Shown piece by piece: positions 43,816 to 50,068 of a stretch of 64,000 nt of DNA (within the stretch, counting starts at the first letter, position 1; every line of letters starts with the position of its first letter). Source of the stretch: an uncultured Alistipes sp. (GTDB lineage Bacteria > Bacteroidota > Bacteroidia > Bacteroidales > Rikenellaceae); assembly GCA_900550375.1 (NCBI GenBank), contig URRP01000003.1:31487-95486 (forward strand), in the 5' to 3' direction. Both the position numbers and the translations under genes were made by a program. The notes beneath the pieces are model-generated. The model was not told where the DNA came from. It did no database searches and was given only the letters and a program-made list of their open reading frames with translations.

Positions 43816-43892
43816 GCGGTTCGGCGCCGGCGGCCGGAACGGAACGAGGCTCGACCGAGTGCCGTCCGCCGCATGGGGCGGCGCCGAACCGC
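43816..43892. repeat. 14-bp perfect inverted repeat with 49-nt loop
   Basis: GCGGTTCGGCGCCG (43816-43829) and its exact complement (43879-43892) bracket further pairable sequence. It lies in the roughly 300-bp GC-rich gap between the RNA relic and the regulator, where no credible ORF is seen. Strand and role are unknown. Confidence 0.45.
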
Positions 43893-43960
43893 CGACATCG
43901 CGCGGCAATGTCGAGACTTTCCGAAATCGGACGGAGGGGAACGTTGCGGATAAGCATCAT

Positions 43961-43990
43961 AAAAAAAGCGGAAGGCTGTTCTTCCCGCTT
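43961..43990 (-). terminator. Intrinsic terminator of the locus B regulator
   Basis: Read on the minus strand: AAGCGGGAAG, 6-nt loop, CTTCCGCTT (one mismatch), then a seven-T run. It lies just beyond the regulator stop codon. Confidence 0.65.
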
Positions 43991-44007
43991 AACTTTTCCC
44001 ATCCTCG

Positions 44008-44193
44008 TTATTGTTTTGGATAATCTGTCCCTTTGAAAAATTCACGTAATGAAATATTGTAATACTTGCAAAACAAAGAAAGGGTTTCCAACGATGGGAA
44101 CTTTTGTTGGTTCTCATAATGCGAAATATGCAGGCGTGTATTCTCGATGAGAAACTCCTGCGTATGGTTATGCTGTTCCCGAATTTCTCGCAT
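44008..44193 (-). CDS. Small XRE-type helix-turn-helix regulator (locus B)
   Basis: At least 61 residues; the HTH reads MREIREQHNHTQEFLIENTRLHISHYENQQKF, then PSLETLSLFCKYYNISLREFF. It aligns with the locus A regulator over its HTH. The first ATG cuts into helix 1. The frame stays open upstream to about 44278 and would add KDKILRDWVARR, matching the paralogue, but contains no ATG, GTG or TTG. Either a rare start (CTG at 44236-44238, ATT) is used or the start has decayed. It is divergent from the RNA at 44374. Confidence 0.65.
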   Translation of the reverse strand: MREIREQHNHTQEFLIENTRLHISHYENQQKFPSLETLSLFCKYYNISLREFFKGTDYPKQ

Positions 44194-44318
44194 TCGTCGA
44201 GCTACCCAATCTCTTAATATTTTATCCTTTCGTTGCAGTGAATTTATTTTTGAAACAAATAAATGAATGAAATCACTATTTTAATATGCACGATAGTGCT
44301 TGATTGCATAAAATTTTC

Positions 44319-44367
44319 TATATTTGTCACATACAAATCTCTAAATGCACAAATTATGCTACCTTTG
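44319..44367 (+). promoter_or_regulatory. Two tandem -7 elements before the locus B RNA
   Basis: TATATTTG at 44319-44326 and TACCTTTG at 44360-44367, matching the pair at 28223 and 28263. The block from GCACAAATTATGCTA to CAATTGAATA is also conserved between loci. Confidence 0.6.
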
Positions 44368-44373
44368 CAATTG

Positions 44374-44590
44374 AATAACTCGTCGTAACGACGGACATAA
44401 CTATAAAGGGTAAACAACTCTTTATACCTTCCTGAAAAAATGGGCATTTTTTCGTAATCGGGTATAAAAGTTGCCAGTCCTTGATATGTCCTGTCCCATA
44501 GTGGGATAGGACTTTCAAGGGCGCGGTACATTTTCCGATTACGGGTAGCCCATGCCTTCAGGAGGAAGCTGTTATCCGCGCCCGTTTTTA
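44374..44590 (+). ncRNA. Structured RNA of about 217 nt (locus B copy)
   Basis: Homologue of 28277-28490. H1: CGTCG 44381-44385 with CGACG 44389-44393. H2: CAAC..TTTATACC 44415-44428 with GGTATAAA.GTTG 44461-44473. H3: GTCCTTG 44477-44483 with CAAGGGC 44516-44522, enclosing GTCCTGTCCC 44488-44497 and GGGATAGGAC 44503-44512. H4: GGGCGCGG 44519-44526 with CCGCGCCC 44576-44583, then T5 at 44585-44589. H1, the inner H3 stem and H4 differ in sequence from locus A but keep pairing. H3 and H4 share GGGC (44519-44522), so they exclude each other in part, as at locus A. Confidence 0.75.
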
Positions 44591-44601
44591 TTTCCCTCTG
44601 A

Positions 44602-44618
44602 TACAATATAATATTGCC
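44602..44618. repeat. 17-bp palindrome after the RNA (locus B)
   Basis: TACAAT-ATAAT-ATTGCC, 12 bp after the RNA U-run; one mismatch to the consensus. Confidence 0.6.
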
Positions 44619-44724
44619 GGAATTCGACGGGCGCACCTCTCACCTAACTTTCCGTGCGAACCGGTCGGTTGCAGCGCGATGCGTTTGCTTCTGTCGGGCA
44701 CGGCGCACCCAAACCGTTTTTCCG

Positions 44725-45306
44725 ATGATGTACCCTATCGATTTTCTCTTGCAGGTCACTGCATCCGACGAATCCGCCCCCTCCGATAAGGAGCTTTTCG
44801 ACGAGCGTTTCGAGGATTCGAAACGTTACCTCGCCCTTTGCGATTGCAGCGTCCGGTCGACCGACGTGCCGGATCGGTTCCTGACGTATTGGCAGGTGCC
44901 CGTCGGCAGCAACGACGCCGAATTCCGGCAGATCGCCGCCGCCTTCCACTCCGACGAAGAGGGCGTGCTGTGTCAGCTGCCGCTCAACGTCTTCGTCTTC
45001 GTTCACCACGACCGTTACGAAAAGCTCGTGCCGCCGACATTCGACAGCGATCCCGACGACGAGGCGATCCTCGCACGCATCACCGCCGACAAAGCCTTCC
45101 GCGCCGAAGCCGAAGCTTTCCACCGGCGGTTCTGGCAGTTCCAGACACTCGTGCGCTACATCTTCACGCTGCGCAAGATCGGCGCGAAAGAGCAGCTCCG
45201 CTCCTTCGATCTGTTCGACATCGCCGGTTACGACGCCGTGATCGACACCATCGACCGCGATCTGACCGACGGCACAATCCCCCGATTCACTTCCCGCATC
45301 TGCTGA
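44725..45306 (+). CDS. Small acidic protein of unknown function (locus B)
   Basis: A 193-residue acidic soluble protein, paralogous to 28589-29113. Shared blocks are EEGVLCQLPLNVFVF (about 79-93), the aromatic helix FWQFQTLVRYIFTL, and SFDLFDIAGYDAVID near the C-terminus. It has a short insertion (DSDPDDEAI) absent from the locus A protein. Start ATG at 44725, with a second ATG next to it. It follows the RNA by about 135 nt and is followed after 13 nt by an ORF that runs in frame into trhA. No function is proposed. Confidence 0.75.
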   Translation: MMYPIDFLLQVTASDESAPSDKELFDERFEDSKRYLALCDCSVRSTDVPDRFLTYWQVPVGSNDAEFRQIAAAFHSDEEGVLCQLPLNVFVFVHHDRYEKLVPPTFDSDPDDEAILARITADKAFRAEAEAFHRRFWQFQTLVRYIFTLRKIGAKEQLRSFDLFDIAGYDAVIDTIDRDLTDGTIPRFTSRIC

Positions 45307-45319
45307 TCCCCGCATCGAA

Positions 45320-45943
45320 ATGAAAAAAATGACTTCACCTCTGCTGACGAACGCGCAGGACGAACTGCTGCTCGACACGCTGTTCCGGCGGTATATGGAA
45401 CGCATCATCGGTCTGCTGCGCGGGTGCGGCCCACTGGAGTTGGCGGCCGACGACCTGTGCATCCGCGTGGTGCGGCGCGACGCGGACGATTTCCGCCGCG
45501 ACCGCCGGTCCGATATCGGACGGTATGCCGATGACGTGCTGGTGGACAGCATCCGCTACCGCGACGACACATCGTTCGAACTCGACTGCTCGGCGACGAA
45601 CTACAATATCGACGACGCGACGGCATACGACGACACGGAGATCGTGCGGCTGCCGGGCCAAAAACGGTCGTATGTCGTGCGCAGCGGCCGTTACACGTCG
45701 GCGCCCTTCCTCCCCATCCGCGACCTCTACCTGCTCGGGCGGCTGGTCGAACGCACGCTGCGCATCCGCACCGGAACGGCGCGCCCCGACAATCCGCACG
45801 CGGATCATTCCGCGACGGAAATGATTCTCCGTCACGGGAAAACGGTGCAATCTTTGTTCCGACAGTGGAAAAACGGAACAAAGATGATCCATACAACCAA
45901 TTTTATTGCTACATTTGGCGTGAAAACCAAATGGAAGCACCTC
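45320..45943 (+). CDS. Uncharacterised ORF in frame with trhA
   Basis: An ORF starting MKKMTSPLLTNAQDELLLD, with coding-like composition to about 45830 (RIRTGTARPDNP). It is rich in Asp and Arg, with no signal or recognised domain. Its start is 13 nt after the acidic-protein gene, so the two look operonic. It has no stop of its own. The frame crosses a 10-bp inverted repeat (45851-45860 with 45875-45884) and a promoter-like TACATTTG (45910-45917), then enters trhA. A lost stop codon or a true 423-residue fusion are both possible; separate translation of trhA from 45944 is favoured. Confidence 0.5.
45910..45917 (+). promoter_or_regulatory. -7 element before trhA
   Basis: TACATTTG fits TAnnTTTG and lies 26 bp before the preferred trhA start. 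It sits inside the upstream open frame. Confidence 0.5.
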
Positions 45944-46591
45944 ATGGCCGAACAGAAAGTCTACATCCCGACCGTCGGGGAAGAGATCGGCAACGCCGTG
46001 TCGCACGGAGTGATGCTGTGCCTGACGCTCGCCGCCCTTCCCTTCGCCGCAGTACGCGCCTACATCCACGACGGAACGCTGGCCGCCGTGGCCGCAAGCG
46101 TCTTCGTCATCTCGCTGCTGCTCATGTTTCTCGGATCGACGCTCTACCACTCGATGCACCCCGCATCGCGTCACAAGGAGGTATTTCACATCCTCGATCA
46201 CATCTTCATCTACGTCGCCATCGCGGGAACCTACACCCCGATCGCCCTGTCGGTCATCGGCGGGTGGCAGGGAACCTTCATCACGATCCTGCAATGGGCG
46301 ATGGTGCTCTTCGGCATCGTCTACAAGTCGCTCGCACGCCGTTCGATTCCGGCCATCAGCCTGACGATCTATCTGGTGATGGGGTGGACGATCGTCTTCT
46401 TCATGCCGCTCTTCGTGCGCCACGCTTCGGTGCCGCTGCTGGCGCTGATCGCCGCAGGAGGGCTTCTCTACACCGCCGGCGCATGGGTCTACGCCCGCAA
46501 GGGATTCCGCTACCACCACATGGTGTGGCACCTGCTCATCAATCTGGCCGCGATCTGCCACTTCACGGCCATCGTCTTCTACCTCTACTGA
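45944..46591 (+). CDS. Hemolysin III/TrhA family membrane protein
   Basis: A 215-residue integral membrane protein with seven predicted helices (PAQR/HlyIII family). Conserved features: GEEIGNAVSHGVM near the N-terminus, STLYHSMHP, LDHIFIYVAIAGTYTPI, and C-terminal HHMVWHLLINLAAICHF with the family His and Asp residues that bind metal. The family may act as a ceramidase-like hydrolase or in membrane homeostasis; toxin activity is not implied. The start at 45944 follows a promoter element and matches the usual N-terminus. Confidence 0.88.
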   Translation: MAEQKVYIPTVGEEIGNAVSHGVMLCLTLAALPFAAVRAYIHDGTLAAVAASVFVISLLLMFLGSTLYHSMHPASRHKEVFHILDHIFIYVAIAGTYTPIALSVIGGWQGTFITILQWAMVLFGIVYKSLARRSIPAISLTIYLVMGWTIVFFMPLFVRHASVPLLALIAAGGLLYTAGAWVYARKGFRYHHMVWHLLINLAAICHFTAIVFYLY

Positions 46592-46686
46592 TCGGAAAGG
46601 CCCGTCTGCGGCGAACGAGGGCCATAGAGCGCCCACCGTTTCGTCGAACGCAGAAAACGAACGTTAAATTTGCGTTAAGGAATCCT

Positions 46687-46746
46687 TACCTTTGTGTTAA
46701 TTTTCCGCGCATTGCGCGTGAGAACCGACTTTTCGACCTAAATTTG
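46687..46746 (+). promoter_or_regulatory. Candidate -7 elements before the phosphate transporter
   Basis: TACCTTTG at 46687-46694 and TAAATTTG at 46739-46746 both fit TAnnTTTG. Neither has a TTTG at the ideal 19-bp distance. Confidence 0.4.
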
Positions 46747-46817
46747 TCCTGCGAAACAAGCGTTTTCGAAACCGGCCGGCACACGCCCGACCGCAGAAAA
46801 CGGATTAAAACGGATTT

Positions 46818-49052
46818 ATGGACCCGATTTACACAGTAATTATCGCCATTCTGGCCGTGCTGGCCATCTCAGGCCTCTTCGTCGGCGTTACCAACGACGC
46901 CGTCAACTTCCTCAACTCGGCCATCGGATCGAAAGCAGCCCCCCGCCGCGTGATTCTGATCGTGGCGTCGATCGGCATTCTGGTCGGCACGCTCACCTCG
47001 AGCGGTATGATGGAGGTGGCCCGCAACGGAATGTTCAATCCGGCGATGTTCTCCTTCCACGAGGTGATTCTGCTCTATCTGAGCGTGATGTTCGCCAACA
47101 TCATCCTGCTGGACCTCTATAACTCGTGGGGACTCCCCACCTCGACCACCGTATCGCTCATCTTCTGCCTGCTGGGCGCCGCCGTGGCCGTTTCGACCTA
47201 CAAAATCGCCGGCGACGACGCCCTCTCGATGGGCGATCTGGGCGAGTTCATCCACTCGGGACGCGCGTTCGGCATCGTCGCAGCGATCCTGCTCTCGGTG
47301 GTGATCGCGCTGACGGTAGGAACGATCGTGATGTATGTCTCGCGTCTGATCTTCTCGTTCCGCTACACGCGGGTCCTGAACCGTTACGGTGCACTGTGGT
47401 GCGGCGCATCGCTGACGGCCATCGTCTACTTCGCCCTCTTCAAAGGACTCAAGGGGACCTTGTCCCAGACGGCGTTCATCCACACGATCGAAGCGCATCT
47501 CGTCCTGTCGCTGCTGATCTGCTGGCTCGCGTGCAGCCTCATCCTCTTCTTCATCCAGCGTTTTAAAATCAATATCCTGCGCATCACGATTCTGGGCGGC
47601 ACGTTCGCCCTCGCCCTCGCCTTCGCCGGAAACGACTTGGTGAACTTCATCGGCGTGCCGATCGCCGGTTGGGACTCGTTCCAGATCGCCCGCCACGCCG
47701 GCGACGCCTCGATGTCGATGGATGCGCTCAACGAAAACGTCCCGGCCAACTTCGCCTTCCTCGTCGGTGCGGGCGTGGTGATGATCCTCACGCTCTGGAC
47801 CTCGCGCAAGGCGATGCACGTCACCGAAACGGAACTCTCGCTGGCCAGTCAGAGCGACGAGCAGGAGCAGCGCGAATACGGCTCGTCGGCCTTCTCGCGC
47901 GCTATCGTCCGAGCAACGCTCAACACCAACCACGCGATCGAACGGGTCATACCCAAAGGGCTTCGCGAGGCGATCTCCCGCCGCTTCGAGGTGACGGACA
48001 TCGAACATACCGGCGCACCGTTCGACATGATCCGCGCCACGGTCAACCTCACCACTTCGGCACTGCTGATCGCCGTGGCGACCTCGCTCAAGCTCCCGCT
48101 CTCGACCACCTACGTCAGCTTCATGGTAGCGATGGGTTCGTCGCTGGCCGACCGCGCATGGGGACGTGAAACGGCCGTCTACCGCATCTCAGGCGTGATG
48201 ACCGTCGTGGCGGGATGGTTCGTGACGGCGCTGGGCGGCTTTATCATCGCCTACGTCGTGGGACTGGCGCTCGTCTACGGAGGAACCGTCGTGCTGATTC
48301 TGCTGACGGTATTGGCTGCCTACATGCTCATCCACAGCAACTTCATCAAAAAGACGAAGAACACCGAAGAGACGACCGCCATCACGCACGAGAACGTCGT
48401 GGAGGAGATCGCCACGGTGGTCAGCTCGACGATCAATACCGCCACGCGCATCTACGACCGTACACTGCTGGCCGTCTTCAAGGAGAACCGCAAGGTGCTG
48501 CGCGACCTGAACCGCGAATCGTCGGAGTTGTACGAGCGGATGCACGAACGCAAATACCGCATGATGTCGACGCTGCGGATGCTGCGCGCGAGCGATCTCG
48601 ATACGGCGCAATACTACGTGCAAGTCGTCGACTACCTCAACGAACTGACCAAGGCGCTCACCCACATCGTGCGGCCCGCCTACGGCCATATCGACAACAA
48701 CCATGAAGGATTGACCCGCGAGCAGACGTCCGACCTGATCCGCGTGGGCGACGAGGTGGAGGCGATCTACCGCCGCATCAACACCATGCTCACGACCAAC
48801 GACTTCGGCGACATCGATCTGGTACTCTCGATGCGCGACCGCCTCTTCGAGACCATTTCGGACGCCATCAAGAGCGAACTGCGGCGTTTCAACACCTCCG
48901 GCAAAGGGAGCACGAAGGCCAGTATGCTCTACCTGACGATTCTCAACGAAACGCGCACGATGGTGCTCCAGCTGCGCAATCTGCTCAAAGCGCAGCGCCA
49001 CTTCCTCGAGACGAAAGGGGTCATCAAAAGCTGGCTCTATTACTCCAAATAA
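46818..49052 (+). CDS. Pit-family inorganic phosphate transporter with C-terminal PhoU-like region
   Basis: Cation-coupled low-affinity phosphate permease in the inner membrane. The 744-residue protein has about ten helices and the two inverted Pit signatures: GVTNDAVNFLNSAIGS near the N-terminus and FAGNDLVNFIGVPIAG mid-protein. The segments SWGLPTSTTVS and KLPLSTTYVSFMVAMG are also typical. The last 200 residues, after about 530, are soluble and helical and resemble a PhoU-like regulatory domain fused to the carrier. Stand-alone pit and phoU are the more familiar arrangement. Confidence 0.9.
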   Translation: MDPIYTVIIAILAVLAISGLFVGVTNDAVNFLNSAIGSKAAPRRVILIVASIGILVGTLTSSGMMEVARNGMFNPAMFSFHEVILLYLSVMFANIILLDLYNSWGLPTSTTVSLIFCLLGAAVAVSTYKIAGDDALSMGDLGEFIHSGRAFGIVAAILLSVVIALTVGTIVMYVSRLIFSFRYTRVLNRYGALWCGASLTAIVYFALFKGLKGTLSQTAFIHTIEAHLVLSLLICWLACSLILFFIQRFKINILRITILGGTFALALAFAGNDLVNFIGVPIAGWDSFQIARHAGDASMSMDALNENVPANFAFLVGAGVVMILTLWTSRKAMHVTETELSLASQSDEQEQREYGSSAFSRAIVRATLNTNHAIERVIPKGLREAISRRFEVTDIEHTGAPFDMIRATVNLTTSALLIAVATSLKLPLSTTYVSFMVAMGSSLADRAWGRETAVYRISGVMTVVAGWFVTALGGFIIAYVVGLALVYGGTVVLILLTVLAAYMLIHSNFIKKTKNTEETTAITHENVVEEIATVVSSTINTATRIYDRTLLAVFKENRKVLRDLNRESSELYERMHERKYRMMSTLRMLRASDLDTAQYYVQVVDYLNELTKALTHIVRPAYGHIDNNHEGLTREQTSDLIRVGDEVEAIYRRINTMLTTNDFGDIDLVLSMRDRLFETISDAIKSELRRFNTSGKGSTKASMLYLTILNETRTMVLQLRNLLKAQRHFLETKGVIKSWLYYSK

Positions 49053-49070
49053 GCGGAATCATTCACGATC

Positions 49071-49295
49071 TTTGGCTGCGCCTTAGATACTCGCCGCGGG
49101 CAAAATCCAAATAAATTTGCTTTTGCCCGCGGCTTATTCGTACTTTGGCTACGCCGTAGATACTCCGCCTCGGCAAAATCCAAATAAAATTTGCTTTTGC
49201 CCGCGGCTTATTCGTACTTTGGCTGCGCCGTAGATACTCCGCCTCGGCAAAATGCAAATAAATTTGCTTTTGCCCGCGGCTTATTCGTATCTTTG
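49071..49295. repeat. Three tandem 73-74-bp repeats ending in a promoter
   Basis: Units begin at 49071, 49144 and 49218 with TTTGGCTRCGCC and contain TTTGCTTTTGCCCGCGG and TTATTCGTA. The last unit ends in TATCTTTG (49288-49295), a perfect -7 element with TTTG at 49263-49266, 21 bp upstream. The inner units have the shorter TACTTTG at the same place. Promoter sequence has thus been tandemly duplicated upstream of the DUF4924 gene. Confidence 0.75.
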
Positions 49296-49410
49296 TCGGG
49301 ACGTCGGGATCCCGGAAATCGGGTCGTTCGACAGGAACGGCCCGATTTTCTCAGGATGAAAGGCGGAACTCAGGCCGGAGTGCAAACCTCCGGTCTCTAA
49401 AACGAACAGT

Positions 49411-49968
49411 ATGGATATCGCAAAAAACAAACGGCGCGAAAACATCGCCGAATACATTCTCTACCTCTGGCAGTTGGAAGACCTGCTGCGGGCGCTGCAA
49501 TTCAGCCCCGAAGCCGTTTACTCCCAGCTGATCGCACCCCGCAACCTCTCCGAACCGGAGCAGCGGCTCTATCTGGAGTGGTATATGGATATCGCCGACC
49601 TGCTGCGGCAGGAGGGCAAAGAGGAACAGGGGCACCTCGACCATACGCTTCATCTGATCGGCGACCTGCACAACCTCCACCTGCAACTCATGAAGCTGCC
49701 CGTAGGAGCACGCTACCGCGAACTTTACGCACGGCTCGAACCCGAACTGCCCCGCCTGCGTTCGGTGCTGGGACGCAGCGAGATGAACGACACGGAGCTA
49801 TGCTTCAGGGCGCTGTACGCCGCGATGCTCTACCGCATCCGCGGCGAAGGAGGCGCGCAGGCCATCGACGACACGATCGCCTACATTTCGCCGGTCGTCG
49901 CCGAACTCGCTTCGATGTACGGAAAGGTCGAACGGGGCGAGATCAACCTCTTCGAACACGAGAAATAA
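49411..49968 (+). CDS. DUF4924 family protein
   Basis: A 185-residue mostly helical soluble protein. The start MDIAKNKRRENIAEYILYLWQLEDLLRAL and the ELCFRALYAAMLYRIRGE segment match DUF4924, a family confined to Bacteroidota with no known function. No signal peptide or catalytic motif is evident. It is transcribed from the repeat-borne promoter at 49263-49295 and ends before a strong bidirectional terminator. Confidence 0.82.
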   Translation: MDIAKNKRRENIAEYILYLWQLEDLLRALQFSPEAVYSQLIAPRNLSEPEQRLYLEWYMDIADLLRQEGKEEQGHLDHTLHLIGDLHNLHLQLMKLPVGARYRELYARLEPELPRLRSVLGRSEMNDTELCFRALYAAMLYRIRGEGGAQAIDDTIAYISPVVAELASMYGKVERGEINLFEHEK

Positions 49969-50015
49969 CCGGACGCTCCGACCCCAAATCCTGCGGACGG
50001 ACTCGGACCGCATAT

Positions 50016-50052
50016 AAAAAAGGGTTGCCGCAATAAGCGGCAACCCTTTTTT
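50016..50052. terminator. Bidirectional intrinsic terminator
   Basis: A perfect 16-bp stem, A6-GGGTTGCCGC (50016-50031) with its complement (50037-50052), and a 5-nt loop. T6 ends the stem on either strand. It separates the convergent DUF4924 and lipoprotein genes. Confidence 0.92.
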
Positions 50053-50068
50053 ATAGATCACAATCCTT

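Noticed and set aside
43476..44036. 186-codon plus ORF across the locus B gap
   Set aside because: It crosses the RNA relic, palindrome and inverted repeat and shows no protein-like composition.
49063..49257. Minus ORF inside the tandem repeats
   Set aside because: Its repetitive peptide (GVAKV, YLRRSQ) only reflects the 73-bp repeat.
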